From: a bacterium
GTDB lineage: Bacteria; Chloroflexota; Dormibacteria; Aeolococcales; Bog-877
Length of the DNA stretch: 64,000 nt
Assembly (NCBI GenBank): GCA_021785655.1
Contig: JAJYET010000008.1
Span: forward strand, 1-64,000
Reading direction: 5' to 3'
Of the stretch, positions 7,620 to 16,438 are shown one piece after another. Numbering within the stretch: position 1 is the stretch's first letter; the number at the start of each line of letters is the position of its first letter. The notes below the pieces were generated by a model. The model saw only the letters and a program-made list of their open reading frames with translations. It was not told where the DNA came from and did no database searches. The translations under genes and the position numbers were made by a program.

Positions 7620-8447
7620 TCAGCCGGGGCGCTGGCGGCCGGTGACCCAGTCGTAGCGGACGTCGTCGTCCACGATGGGGTCCTCGGAGCGCGAGCCCAC
7701 TCCAGCCGCCCCGTCCACTGAGAACACCGCCCCGCTGACATAGCTCGCGGCCTCCGAGCTGAGCCAGAGCACCATCGCCGCCACCTCCTCGGGGAGCCCG
7801 GGACGGGCCAGTGGCAGCCGGGGGATTCGGGCGCTGAGCGAGGAGGCCATGGCCGGGGGCAGCGGTTTGGGCTGGGTGTCGATCAGCCCGGGGCTGACGC
7901 AGTTGACCAGAATCCCATGATGGGCCAGCTCGATCGCCGCCACCCGAGTGAAGCTCTCGGTGGCGGCCCGGCTGCTGGCGTATGCGGCGGCGCCGGCCGA
8001 GCCCCGGGAGCTCACTCCGGAGGAGAAGTTGATGATCCGCCCCCCGGCGCCCCGCTCGATCATCGCCCGTGCGGCGGCCTGGGTCACGAGGAAGGTGCCA
8101 CGGCAGTTGACCGCGTAGACCCGGTCCCATACCTCGACGCGTTCCTCCAGCAGGCTGGTGTGGGGGGCGACGGCAGCATTGTTGACGCAGATGTCCAGTC
8201 GTCCGAACTCCCGGACGGCCCTGGAGACCACCTCCCCGGCCCCCTCGGCGGTGCTGATGTCCGCCTGCGCCGCGATCATCCGCCCGGGGTGGGGGGCCAC
8301 CGTCCCGGCGAGACCCGGGGCGTCGCGGTCAGCCGCCACCACCAGCGCCCCGGCATCGGCAAAGGCCGCGGCGGTGACCCTCCCGACCCCCCGACCCGCG
8401 CCGGTCACCAGCACCACCTTCTCGGAGAAGTCGAAGACTACGGACAT
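7620..8447 (-). CDS. Short-chain dehydrogenase/reductase with Arg replacing the catalytic Lys
   Basis: 275 aa from the ATG at 8447, preceded by GGGGAGGG; the track's longer ORF runs into the divergent pntAA region. The Rossmann motif T-G-A-G-R-G-V-G is near residue 15, N-N-A-A near 88, and I-N-F-S-S near 140 carries the catalytic Ser. The active-site tetrad normally reads Y-x-x-x-K, but here it is Y-A-S-S-R (codons TAC GCC AGC AGC CGG). The Lys that positions the cofactor ribose and lowers the Tyr pKa is therefore Arg. V-N-C-V-S-P-G follows as expected. The enzyme may be slow, altered or non-catalytic. Substrate unknown. Confidence 0.88.
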   Translation of the reverse strand: MSVVFDFSEKVVLVTGAGRGVGRVTAAAFADAGALVVAADRDAPGLAGTVAPHPGRMIAAQADISTAEGAGEVVSRAVREFGRLDICVNNAAVAPHTSLLEERVEVWDRVYAVNCRGTFLVTQAAARAMIERGAGGRIINFSSGVSSRGSAGAAAYASSRAATESFTRVAAIELAHHGILVNCVSPGLIDTQPKPLPPAMASSLSARIPRLPLARPGLPEEVAAMVLWLSSEAASYVSGAVFSVDGAAGVGSRSEDPIVDDDVRYDWVTGRQRPG

Positions 8448-8532
8448 GGCGTGGCGCCCTCCCCTGGAGCCCTCCCCGGGGCCGCCTTCGCGGGCAGGCT
8501 CGGGGCTGCGGCTCGGCGGTCTTTCGAAGTCG

Positions 8533-8541
8533 ATTTTAGCA
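8533..8541 (-). promoter_or_regulatory. Extended -10 promoter for the SDR gene
   Basis: On the minus strand TGCTAAAAT forms an extended -10 element (TGN-TAAAAT) about 85 bp upstream of the SDR start codon. It stands out as AT-rich in otherwise very GC-rich DNA. No good -35 hexamer is visible, as is usual for extended -10 promoters. It implies a 5' leader of about 75-80 nt. Confidence 0.5.
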
Positions 8542-8643
8542 GGCAGGGCCTCTCCGCCATGGGGCCGGGACCGTCCCGGCATCGAGGGAATCGCGCCGTG
8601 CCACCCGGGCGAAAACCCCTGCCTTGCCCAACCATCGCTCCGA

Positions 8644-8649
8644 TACCAT
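8644..8649 (+). promoter_or_regulatory. -10 box TACCAT for a leaderless pntAA transcript
   Basis: TACCAT fits TANNNT and ends 6 bp before the GTG start of pntAA at 8656. No Shine-Dalgarno sequence can fit in that gap. This geometry places the transcription start at the start codon, the arrangement found for leaderless mRNAs in Actinobacteria. Confidence 0.5.
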
Positions 8650-8655
8650 GGGCTG

Positions 8656-9783
8656 GTGAAGTTCTCAGTCCTGCGTGAGTTTGTGGACGGGGAGCGGCGG
8701 ATCCCGTTGAGTCCGGACTCCATCCCCCGGCTCACCGCTCTCGGGCTCCAGGTCGTGGTGGAGGCCGGGGCCGGAGAGGCGGCGGGCTTCACCGACCAGG
8801 CGCTGGCCGGGGCGGGGGCCGAGATTGCCCCGGATCGGGCCGCGGTCCTGGAGGGAGCCCAGATGGTGTGCAAGGTACAGCCGCCCACCGCGGAGGAGGC
8901 GAAGGCGCTTCCCGAGGGCTGCAGCCTCATCAGCTACCTGCCCACCTCCACTGGGAGGGAGGTGGTGGAGGAGCTGTTGCGCCGCCGGATCACCGCCTTC
9001 AGCTTCGAACTGGTGCCCCGGATCAGCCGGGCCCAGTCGATGGATGCCCTCTCCTCCCAGGCCTCGATCGGGGGGTACAAGGCGGTCCTGGTGGGTGCGG
9101 CCAAACTGCCCAAGATCCTGCCCCTGCAGATGACAGCGGCGGGGACCATCCCCCCGGCGCGAGTGCTGGTCATGGGGGCCGGAGTGGCGGGGCTGCAGGC
9201 GATCGCCACTGCGCGGAGGCTGGGGGCGGTGGTGGAGGCCACCGACGTCCGCACCGCGGTCCGCGACGAGGTCAAGAGCCTGGGCGCCACCTTCGTGGAG
9301 CTGGAGCTGGAGGCTCAGGAGGGCGAGGGCGGGTACGCCCGGGAGCAGTCCGAGGACTTCCTCCAGCGCCAACGCGAGCTGATCGCCCAGCGGGTGGAGC
9401 AGAGCGACCTGGTGATCACCACCGCCGCCGTCCCCGGACGGCGCGCCCCCATCCTCATCACCAAGGAGCTGGTCGAGCGGATGCGGCCGGGGGCGGTGAT
9501 CGTGGACCTGGCCGCCGACACCGGGGGGAACTGCGAGCTCACGACACCCGGAGAGGAGGTGGTGGTGAAGGGGGTCACCATCATCGGCCAGCGCAACCTC
9601 CCGGCCAGTGTCCCCACCACCTCCAGCCAGATGCTGGCCCGCAACGTGGCCGCCATCGTGGCTCTCCTGGTCAAGGACGGAGAGCTCCGTCTGGACTTCG
9701 AGGACGAGGTGGTGGCCGGCTCCTGCGCCATTCACGCCGGCGAGATCCGCAGCCCCCAACTGAAGGAGGCCGTTTCCTCGTGA
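8656..9783 (+). CDS. pntAA: NAD(P) transhydrogenase subunit alpha part 1 (NAD-binding domain I)
   Basis: 375 aa from the GTG at 8656. It contains the alanine dehydrogenase/PNT N-terminal domain (F-V-D-G-E-R-R-I-P-L-S-P, then L-I-S-Y-L-P) and the C-terminal NAD domain (V-L-V-M-G-A-G-V-A-G-L-Q-A-I-A-T-A-R-R-L-G-A-V-V-E-A-T-D-V-R near residues 170-200). It binds NAD(H) on the cytoplasmic side and exchanges hydride with PntB while protons cross the membrane. There are no membrane helices, consistent with the three-gene form in which they reside in pntAB and pntB. Its stop overlaps pntAB by 4 bp. The enzyme usually makes NADPH from NADH using the proton gradient. Confidence 0.95.
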   Translation: MKFSVLREFVDGERRIPLSPDSIPRLTALGLQVVVEAGAGEAAGFTDQALAGAGAEIAPDRAAVLEGAQMVCKVQPPTAEEAKALPEGCSLISYLPTSTGREVVEELLRRRITAFSFELVPRISRAQSMDALSSQASIGGYKAVLVGAAKLPKILPLQMTAAGTIPPARVLVMGAGVAGLQAIATARRLGAVVEATDVRTAVRDEVKSLGATFVELELEAQEGEGGYAREQSEDFLQRQRELIAQRVEQSDLVITTAAVPGRRAPILITKELVERMRPGAVIVDLAADTGGNCELTTPGEEVVVKGVTIIGQRNLPASVPTTSSQMLARNVAAIVALLVKDGELRLDFEDEVVAGSCAIHAGEIRSPQLKEAVSS

Positions 9784-10085
9784 ACGCGCAGCTGGTCAAC
9801 GAGATCTCCATCTTCGTGCTGGCCGTCTTCCTCGGCTTCGAGGTGATCTCCAAGGTGCCGACCATCCTGCACACCCCGCTGATGTCGGGCAGCAACGCCA
9901 TCCACGGCGTGATCCTGGTCGGGGCGATGGTCATCATGAGCGAGGCCACCGGCCCACTCCAGATCGGGGTGGCCTTCGTGGCGGTGATCCTGGCCACCAT
10001 CAACATGGTCGGCGGCTACGTGGTCACCGACCGGATGCTGGAGATGTTCAAGAGCCGCAACCCCCGGGGTGGGGCTCGGTCGTGA
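9780..10085 (+). CDS. pntAB: NAD(P) transhydrogenase subunit alpha part 2 (membrane domain)
   Basis: 101 aa from the GTG at 9780 in a GTGA overlap with pntAA. It carries three hydrophobic helices: I-S-I-F-V-L-A-V-F-L-G-F-E-V-I, then A-I-H-G-V-I-L-V-G-A-M-V-I, then V-A-F-V-A-V-I-L-A-T-I-N-M-V-G-G-Y. This is the conserved PntA membrane part (domain II) in which S-N-A-I-H-G and G-G-Y/F-V-V-T-D-R-M-L are hallmarks. The separate polypeptide is the form seen in Rhodospirillum and many Actinobacteria. It forms the proton channel with PntB. Confidence 0.95.
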   Translation: MNAQLVNEISIFVLAVFLGFEVISKVPTILHTPLMSGSNAIHGVILVGAMVIMSEATGPLQIGVAFVAVILATINMVGGYVVTDRMLEMFKSRNPRGGARS

Positions 10086-10107
10086 GCCGGGCTGGGGGGA
10101 ACGGCTG

Positions 10108-11502
10108 ATGCACCTCGCTCCCTACATCGTCCTGCTCTACCTGCTGGCCGCCGTCCTGTTCATCGTGGGGCTGCACCAGCTGAGCTCCCCCAAGCATGCC
10201 CGTTCGGGGAACCTGGTGGCGGCTCTGGGGGCGCTGATCGCCGTCGGGACCACGATCGACCTCCTCCACCACTCCACCCTCGACCTGGTGCTCCTGGTGG
10301 TGGCGATCATCATCGGGGCGCCGGTGGGAGCGGTCGCCGCCCGGGCGGTGAAGATGACCGCGATGCCCCAGATGGTGGCCAGCTTCAACGGGGTCGGCGG
10401 TGGGGCGGCGGCGCTGGTGGCGATTGTCGAGTTCCTGAGGGTCCCCAACCACTCCAGCCCCTCACTGGTGCTCTCGATCTCGGTGGTGTTCGCGGTGGTG
10501 ATCGGGGCGATCAGTTTCGCCGGCTCGGCCATCGCCTACACCAAGCTCCAGGAGCTGATGCGCGGCACCCCCATCACCTATCCCGGCCAGCAGCCGGTCA
10601 ACGGCGCGGTGGCGGCGGCCATCGTGGTCCTCGGGGTTCTGGTCGTGGTGGGGACGCTCTCCTCCCTCGGCCTCTGGCTGCTGCTGCTCCTGGCCCTGGT
10701 CCTGGGAGTGGCCTTCGTACTCCCCATCGGCGGCGCCGACATGCCGGTGGTCATCTCCCTGCTCAACGCCTTCACCGGGCTGGCGGTGGCCGGGGACGGC
10801 TTCGTGGTCGGCAACCCGGTGCTCATCGTCGGCGGAACCCTGGTGGGAGCCTCGGGAACCTTCCTCACCAAGATGATGTCGGACGCCATGGGGCGGTCCT
10901 TGGGCAACCTGCTCTTCGGGGCCTTCGGGAAGATCCAGGTTAGCGAGGCCGCCGGGCCCGGGGGCGCCAAGTCGGTGCGCTCCGGCTCCGCGGACGACAT
11001 CGGCACCCTCCTGGCCTACTCGCAGCGGGTGATCATCGTCCCGGGCTACGGGCTCGCCGTGGCCCAGGCCCAGCACGTGGCCCGCGAGCTGGCCGACGCC
11101 CTGGAGAAGCGGGGGGTCACCGTGGACTACGCCATCCACCCGGTGGCCGGAAGGATGCCGGGGCACATGAACGTGCTCCTGGCCGAGGCCAACGTCCCCT
11201 ACGAGCAGCTCAAGGACATGGACGAGATCAACGACGCCTTCAAGACCGCCGACGTGGCCCTGGTCGTGGGGGCCAACGACGTGGTGAACCCGGCGGCCCG
11301 CAACTCCCCGGGCAGTCCCATCTACGGGATGCCGATTCTCAATGCCGACGAGGCCCACAACATCGTCTTCATGAAGCGCTCCATGCGCCCCGGGTTCGCC
11401 GGGATCGACAACGAGCTGCTCTACGACCCCAAGACGATCATGCTCTTCGGCGACGCCAAGGACTCCCTCACCAAGCTGGTGGCGGCGGTCAAGGCCGCCT
11501 GA
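10108..11502 (+). CDS. pntB: NAD(P) transhydrogenase subunit beta
   Basis: 464 aa from the ATG at 10108, which follows GGGGGGAACGG. The N-terminal half has about eight hydrophobic helices, including V-K-M-T-A-M-P-Q-M-V-A-S-F-N-G-V-G-G-G-A-A-A and G-G-A-D-M-P-V-V-I-S-L-L-N-A-F-T-G. The C-terminal ~180 residues form the NADP-binding domain III (V-I-I-V-P-G-Y-G-L-A-V-A-Q-A-Q-H, then G-A-N-D-V-V-N-P-A-A). Domain III swaps hydride with NADH bound to PntAA. The gene closes the transhydrogenase operon. The following oxidoreductase and Kor genes on the same strand suggest a local theme of low-potential electron and NADPH supply. Confidence 0.95.
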   Translation: MHLAPYIVLLYLLAAVLFIVGLHQLSSPKHARSGNLVAALGALIAVGTTIDLLHHSTLDLVLLVVAIIIGAPVGAVAARAVKMTAMPQMVASFNGVGGGAAALVAIVEFLRVPNHSSPSLVLSISVVFAVVIGAISFAGSAIAYTKLQELMRGTPITYPGQQPVNGAVAAAIVVLGVLVVVGTLSSLGLWLLLLLALVLGVAFVLPIGGADMPVVISLLNAFTGLAVAGDGFVVGNPVLIVGGTLVGASGTFLTKMMSDAMGRSLGNLLFGAFGKIQVSEAAGPGGAKSVRSGSADDIGTLLAYSQRVIIVPGYGLAVAQAQHVARELADALEKRGVTVDYAIHPVAGRMPGHMNVLLAEANVPYEQLKDMDEINDAFKTADVALVVGANDVVNPAARNSPGSPIYGMPILNADEAHNIVFMKRSMRPGFAGIDNELLYDPKTIMLFGDAKDSLTKLVAAVKAA

Positions 11503-11633
11503 GGCGCAGGTGATCCGGGTCCGGCATCGCCACCCCCTGCCGCTGCCGGCACCGTCCGGGGCGGGGGAGGGCCAGAATAGAGGGGCTGTGATCCTCCACC
11601 ACGCTCGCCGCGCCGAGAGCCGGGGGTGGGTCT

Positions 11634-13481
11634 GTGGGCAGGCTCCCGCGGGCTGCCGTGGCTGAGCTCGCGCCCCGGCGCACCCTGGCGCCCATCCCCG
11701 TCACCGACGTCGAGGATCCCAGCTACTTCCACAAGGTGGTGGACTGCCAGTGGGCCTGCCCCGCCCACACCGACGTGCCCCAGTACATCCGCCTCATCGG
11801 GCAGGGGCGGTACGGGGACGCCTACCTCCTCAACCGCAAGTCCAACGTGTTCCCGGGGATCCTGGGGCGGACCTGTGACCGTCCCTGTGAGCCGGCCTGC
11901 CGCCGGGGCCGGGTGGACGGCGATGCCGTGGCGATCTGCCGCCTGAAGCGGGTGGCCTCAGACCTCCGGGAGGACGTCGGCTGGGGGCTGCCCCGGGCGG
12001 CCGAGGCGCGGAACGGCAGGCGGGTCGCCTGCGTGGGCGCCGGTCCCGCCTCGCTGACCGTGGCCAACGACCTAATGCCCCTGGGCTACGAGGTCACCAT
12101 CTTCGAGCGCCAGCAGCTTCCCGGCGGGCTGATGCGCACCAACATCCCCGCGTTCCGGCTGCCGGCCCAGGTGCTGGATGAGGAGATCGCGGTGATCCTC
12201 GACATGGGGGTGGACATCCGCTACGGCACCGAGATCGGCAGCATGCGCGAGCTGCTCCAGATGGGGTACGACGCGGTGTTCGTGGGCAGCGGCGCCCCCC
12301 GGGGCAAGGAGCTGGAGCTGCCCGGCCGCCACGACGAGGTTGGCGAGACCCACATCCACATCGGCATCGACTGGCTGGAGTCCATCGCCTTCGGCCACGT
12401 CAACAAGGTGGGGCGCAGGGTGCTCATCATCGGGGTGGGCAACACGGCCATGGACTGCTGCCGCTCCTCCCGCCGGCTGGGGGGTGAGGACATCCGGGTG
12501 ATGGCCCGCCGGCCTCGCCAGTACTTCAAGGCCTCTCCGTGGGAGCTGGAGGACGCCGAGGAGGAGGGGGTGCAGATCGTGGTCAACCACGCCCCTCGCC
12601 GCTTCATCATCGAGGACGGGCGGCTGGTGGGGATGGAGTTCGACCAGGTGCGGTGGGACGAGGGGGCGGTCCACTCCACGACCCTGGGGACGGTGCGCAT
12701 CGACTGCGACGACGTGATCCTGGCGATCGGGCAGGAGAACGCCTTCCCCTGGATCGAGCGCGACCTGCCCCTGGAGTTCACCTCCCCCCAGCTGGCCGCG
12801 GTCGACGAGGTGACCATGCAGTCCACCGTCCCGGGGGTCTTCTTCGGGGGGGACTCAGCCTTCGGGGCCAAGAACATCATTTGGGCGGTGGAGCACGGGC
12901 ACCAGGCGGCGATCTCCATCCACAACCACTGCCAGGGGGTGCCGGTGGCGGAGCGGCCGGCCCAGGTGATGAAGCTCTCCAGCCGCAAGATGGGCATCAC
13001 CCAGTGGAGCTACCACAACGACTACAACCCCCACGGCCGCCAGGAGATGGCCCGGGTGGACCTCAAGCGGCGCTTCGAGCGCCTCAACCTGGAGGTGGAG
13101 CTGGGCTTCGGCCCCGAGGAGACCGCGAGGGAGGTGGAGCGCTGCCTCAACTGCGACATCCAGACCGCCTTTCAGGCCCCGCTCTGCATTGAGTGCGACG
13201 CCTGCATCGACGTCTGCCCGGTGCGCTGCCTCACGATCGTCCGCCCCGACTGGGCCGACGAGGCCGAGCTCCGCACCCGGCTCAACGCCCCCGCCGAGAA
13301 CCGCAGCCAGGCGATCTTCGTCTCCGAAGCGCTGCCCCAGACCGGGAGGGTGATGGTCAAGGACGAGAACCTCTGCGTCCACTGCGGGCTCTGCGCCGAG
13401 CGCTGCCCGACGGCGGCCTGGGACATGGCCCGGTTCGAGCTCGGCATCCCCTACGCCGGCCGCCCGGCGGAGGTTCCCTGA
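11634..13481 (+). CDS. GltD-like FAD/[4Fe-4S] oxidoreductase with C-terminal ferredoxin domains
   Basis: 615 aa from the GTG at 11634. Residues ~30-95 resemble the N-terminal Fe-S domain of glutamate synthase small subunit (C-Q-W-A-C-P-A-H-T-D-V-P; G-R-T-C-D-R-P-C-E-P-A-C). A FAD Rossmann G-A-G-P-A-S-L is near residue 130 and a second NAD(P) motif G-V-G-N-T-A-M-D near 270. The C terminus has two ferredoxin clusters, C-I-E-C-D-A-C-I-D-V-C-P and C-V-H-C-G-L-C-A-E-R-C-P. It ends where the 2-oxoacid:ferredoxin oxidoreductase genes begin (1-bp overlap). A role passing electrons between NAD(P)H and ferredoxin or the Kor enzyme is likely. It is not a glutamate synthase: no large subunit is present. 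Confidence 0.85.
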   Translation: MGRLPRAAVAELAPRRTLAPIPVTDVEDPSYFHKVVDCQWACPAHTDVPQYIRLIGQGRYGDAYLLNRKSNVFPGILGRTCDRPCEPACRRGRVDGDAVAICRLKRVASDLREDVGWGLPRAAEARNGRRVACVGAGPASLTVANDLMPLGYEVTIFERQQLPGGLMRTNIPAFRLPAQVLDEEIAVILDMGVDIRYGTEIGSMRELLQMGYDAVFVGSGAPRGKELELPGRHDEVGETHIHIGIDWLESIAFGHVNKVGRRVLIIGVGNTAMDCCRSSRRLGGEDIRVMARRPRQYFKASPWELEDAEEEGVQIVVNHAPRRFIIEDGRLVGMEFDQVRWDEGAVHSTTLGTVRIDCDDVILAIGQENAFPWIERDLPLEFTSPQLAAVDEVTMQSTVPGVFFGGDSAFGAKNIIWAVEHGHQAAISIHNHCQGVPVAERPAQVMKLSSRKMGITQWSYHNDYNPHGRQEMARVDLKRRFERLNLEVELGFGPEETAREVERCLNCDIQTAFQAPLCIECDACIDVCPVRCLTIVRPDWADEAELRTRLNAPAENRSQAIFVSEALPQTGRVMVKDENLCVHCGLCAERCPTAAWDMARFELGIPYAGRPAEVP

Positions 13482-15310
13482 TGGCCGAGGTCCAGCTGCC
13501 GGAGGCTCCCAGCCGGGCCCGGGTTAACGAATTCGCCATCAAGCTGGCCAACGTCAACGGCACCGGCTCGGCCAGCACCAACAACCTCCTGATGCAGACC
13601 ATCTTCCGCATGGGGGTGCCGGTCTCGGGGAAGAACCTCTTCCCCTCCAACATCCAGGGGCTTCCCACCTGGTACGAGGTGCGGGTCAGCCAGTCAGGGC
13701 ACACCGCCCGGACCGCCAGCTTCGACCTCATGGTGGCCATGAACGGCCAGACCTACCAGCAGGACATCGAGGAGGTGGCCTCGGGCGGCTATCTGGTCTA
13801 TGACGACAGCTGGCCCCTGAACCCGGAGATGCGCCGCCCCGACATCACCTTCCTGGGGGCGCCGCTGGCCCAGCTCTGCGCCCAGCGCTTCACGACGGTC
13901 AAGGAGCGGATCCTGATGAAGAACGTGGCCACCGCCGGGCTGGTGGCGGCGCTCCTCGCCCTGCCCTTGGAGGAGTTGTCCAAGCAGCTCGTGGCGGCCT
14001 ACTCGCGCCGTCCCCAGCTCCTGGAGGACAACCAGGCGGCGCTGGAGCTGGGCTACCGGTACGCCCTGGACAACTTCTCCTGCCCCCTCCCCTTCCACGT
14101 GGAGCAGATGGGCGCCCCGGACGGCCGGATCCTCATCGACGGCAACACGGCGGTGGCGCTGGGGGCGGTCTTCGCCGGGGCCACCGTGGGTGCCTGGTAC
14201 CCCATCACCCCGGCCACCTCGGTGATGGAGAACTTCGTGCGCCTCTGTGCCCAGTACCGCCGCCATCCCGGGCCGGACGGGCGGGAGGCCCACGATTACT
14301 TGATCCTCCAGGCGGAGGACGAGCTGGCGGCGCTGGGGATCGTGGTCGGGGCGAGCTGGGCCGGCGCCCGAGCCTTCACCTCCACCTCCGGCCCGGGCCT
14401 CTCCCTGATGCAGGAGCTGCTGGGCCTCGCCTACTACACCGAGGTCCCGGCGGTGCTGGTGGACGTCCAGCGGGCCGGACCTTCCACCGGGATGCCGACC
14501 AGGGTGCAGCAGGCCGACCTCTTCTCCGCCGCCTTCGCCTCTCACGGTGACACCCGCCACATCCTGCTCTTCCCCTCGGACCCCAGGGAGTGCTTCCTGC
14601 ACACCGTCCAGGCCTTCGACCTCGCCGAGCGCTTCCAGACCCCGGTCCTGGTCATGAGCGACCTGGACATCGGGATGAACGACTGGGAGGTGCCGGAGCT
14701 CACCTGGGACGACTCCTACCGCCCGGATCGCGGCCGGCTGCTGGGCACGGAGGAGCTGGAGCGGCTGGAGCACTTCTGGCGCTACGGGGATCCCGACCTC
14801 CAGTGGACCACCCCGAGGGCGGTCCCCGGCGAGACCCCCCGGGCCGGCCACCTGGTGCGGGGGTCCGGCCACGACCTCCGGGCCCTCTACACCGAGCGGC
14901 CGGACGAGTACCAGGAGGTGGTGGACCGGCTCCTGCGCAAGCACCAGGCCGCGGCGACTCACCTCCCCCCGCCGGTGGTCGAGCTGCGTGAGGGGGCTCC
15001 CTTCGGGGTCATAAGCATGGGCAGCTGCGACCTGGCGGTGCGCGAGGCGCTGGAGGAGTTCCCCGGACCCGCGCCCAGCTACCTGCGGATCACCGGCTAT
15101 CCCTTCCCGCCGGCGGTGGCGGAGTTCATCGAGGCCCACACCCACTGCTACGTGGTGGAGCAGAACCGGGACGCTCAGCTCCGCTCCCTCCTGCTGATCG
15201 AGACCGGAGCCGGAGGTGAGCGGCTGCGGCCGGTCCTCTCCTACGGGGGCCTTCCCATCACCGCCTCGTTCATCCGGGATCGGATCCTGGAGCAGGAGAG
15301 CCCACAGTGA
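13481..15310 (+). CDS. korA: 2-oxoacid:ferredoxin oxidoreductase, fused gamma-alpha subunit
   Basis: 609 aa from the ATG at 13481, which overlaps the preceding TGA. Residues ~1-190 are the gamma domain (I-K-L-A-N-V-N-G-T-G-S-A-S-T-N-N-L-L). From ~215 the alpha domain reads N-T-A-V-A-L-G-A-V-F-A-G-A, then W-Y-P-I-T-P-A-T-S-V-M, then T-S-T-S-G-P-G-L-S-L-M and R-A-G-P-S-T-G-M-P-T-R-V-Q-Q-A-D-L, all diagnostic. The enzyme oxidatively decarboxylates a 2-oxoacid, probably 2-oxoglutarate, to an acyl-CoA and reduces ferredoxin. The gamma-alpha fusion with a separate beta subunit matches the KorAB form of Mycobacterium. The substrate is inferred from that architecture only. Confidence 0.9.
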   Translation: MAEVQLPEAPSRARVNEFAIKLANVNGTGSASTNNLLMQTIFRMGVPVSGKNLFPSNIQGLPTWYEVRVSQSGHTARTASFDLMVAMNGQTYQQDIEEVASGGYLVYDDSWPLNPEMRRPDITFLGAPLAQLCAQRFTTVKERILMKNVATAGLVAALLALPLEELSKQLVAAYSRRPQLLEDNQAALELGYRYALDNFSCPLPFHVEQMGAPDGRILIDGNTAVALGAVFAGATVGAWYPITPATSVMENFVRLCAQYRRHPGPDGREAHDYLILQAEDELAALGIVVGASWAGARAFTSTSGPGLSLMQELLGLAYYTEVPAVLVDVQRAGPSTGMPTRVQQADLFSAAFASHGDTRHILLFPSDPRECFLHTVQAFDLAERFQTPVLVMSDLDIGMNDWEVPELTWDDSYRPDRGRLLGTEELERLEHFWRYGDPDLQWTTPRAVPGETPRAGHLVRGSGHDLRALYTERPDEYQEVVDRLLRKHQAAATHLPPPVVELREGAPFGVISMGSCDLAVREALEEFPGPAPSYLRITGYPFPPAVAEFIEAHTHCYVVEQNRDAQLRSLLLIETGAGGERLRPVLSYGGLPITASFIRDRILEQESPQ

Positions 15311-16362
15311 CCTCGATAGCCAAGCCCCAGATCCCCCTCCTCCCCCTCGAGCGCAACCAGCTGGGGCTCACCATCCGCGACTACTCCGGGAGCATGTCCA
15401 CCCTCTGCGCCGGCTGCGGCCACGACTCGGTCACCGCCGCGATCCAGGAGGCGCTCTGGGGGCTCTCCATCCCCCCCTACCAGGTGGCCAAGCTGAGCGG
15501 CATCGGCTGCTCCTCCAAGACCCCGCAGTACTTCGATGCGGCGGCGGTCGGCTTCAACTCGGTCCACGGCCGGATGGCGGCGGTGGCCAGCGGCGCCGCC
15601 GCGGCCAACCGCGGCCTGGTGGTGGTCGGGGTGTCGGGGGACGGCGACTCGCTCTCGATCGGGCTGGGCAACCTCGCCCACGCCATCCGGCGCAATGTCC
15701 GGATGCTCTACGTGATCGCCAACAACGGGGTGTACGGGCTCACCAAGGGGCAGTTCTCGGCCTCCGCGGACATCGGCTCCCGCTCGCGCAAGGGGGAGCC
15801 CAACCTCCTGCCGCCGGTGGACCCCATGCTGCTGGGGCTCAGCTTGGGGGCGACCTTCCTGGCCCGGGGGTTCTCGGGGGACAAGGCCCAGTTGGTGCCC
15901 ATCTTGAAGGCCGGGCTCTCCCACGGGGGATTCGCCCTGGTGGACGTGATCTCCCCCTGCGTGCAGTTCAACGACCACGAGGGCTCCACCAAGAGCTTCC
16001 GGTACGTGCGGGAGCACGAGCTCCAGGACATCGAAGCCGACATCATCCCGGTGCGGGGCCAGATCCACTCGGAGCAGACCCCGGGGGCGGTCACCGAGGT
16101 CGAGCTCCACGACGGCAGCAGGGTGCTCTTCCGCGCCGTCCCCGAGGGCTACGACCCCCGGGACCGGGTTCGGGTCGGCTCCTACCTGGTGGAGAGCGCG
16201 CGTCGGGGTGAGATCGCGACCGGGCTCCTCTACCTGGACGAGGAGACCCCGGACATGCACCAGCTGAGTGAGACGCCGGAGGAGCGGCTCTGGGACCTCC
16301 CGTTCGAGCGGCTCTGCCCGGGCTCCGCAGAGCTGGCCAGGTTCCAGGCCAGGCTGCGCTAG
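15307..16362 (+). CDS. korB: 2-oxoacid:ferredoxin oxidoreductase, beta subunit (TPP and [4Fe-4S])
   Basis: 351 aa from the GTG at 15307, overlapping the korA stop by 4 bp. The TPP-binding motif G-D-G-D-S-L-S-I-G-L-G-N-L-A-H-A is near residue 110. Cysteines for the single Fe-S cluster are seen in L-C-A-G-C-G-H-D, G-I-G-C-S-S-K and S-P-C-V-Q-F-N-D. N-N-G-V-Y-G-L-T-K-G-Q is also typical. It completes an oxygen-tolerant-looking KorAB pair. Together with the upstream oxidoreductase it forms a three-gene unit with very tight spacing, implying one transcript and a stoichiometric complex or electron chain. Confidence 0.92.
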   Translation: MTSIAKPQIPLLPLERNQLGLTIRDYSGSMSTLCAGCGHDSVTAAIQEALWGLSIPPYQVAKLSGIGCSSKTPQYFDAAAVGFNSVHGRMAAVASGAAAANRGLVVVGVSGDGDSLSIGLGNLAHAIRRNVRMLYVIANNGVYGLTKGQFSASADIGSRSRKGEPNLLPPVDPMLLGLSLGATFLARGFSGDKAQLVPILKAGLSHGGFALVDVISPCVQFNDHEGSTKSFRYVREHELQDIEADIIPVRGQIHSEQTPGAVTEVELHDGSRVLFRAVPEGYDPRDRVRVGSYLVESARRGEIATGLLYLDEETPDMHQLSETPEERLWDLPFERLCPGSAELARFQARLR

Positions 16363-16402
16363 CCGCCCCTCACCCCCCGGCCGCCTCGCCGCGCTCCCCA
16401 CC

Positions 16403-16431
16403 TTGCGGGCGGCGTCGCCCCTCAGTACAAT
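16403..16431 (+). promoter_or_regulatory. Promoter TTGCGG-N17-TACAAT for leaderless padR
   Basis: TTGCGG (16403-16408) and TACAAT (16426-16431) are separated by exactly 17 bp. The -10 box ends 7 bp before the ATG at 16439, so transcription should begin at that ATG. The box also overlaps the alternative ATG at 16430, which therefore cannot be the start of a message from this promoter. Confidence 0.7.
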
Positions 16432-16438
16432 GCGCCGC

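Noticed and set aside
11634-13481. Glutamate synthase small subunit (gltD)
   Set aside because: No gltB is near, and the protein carries two extra C-terminal ferredoxin clusters and overlaps korA, so a Kor-linked oxidoreductase is more likely.
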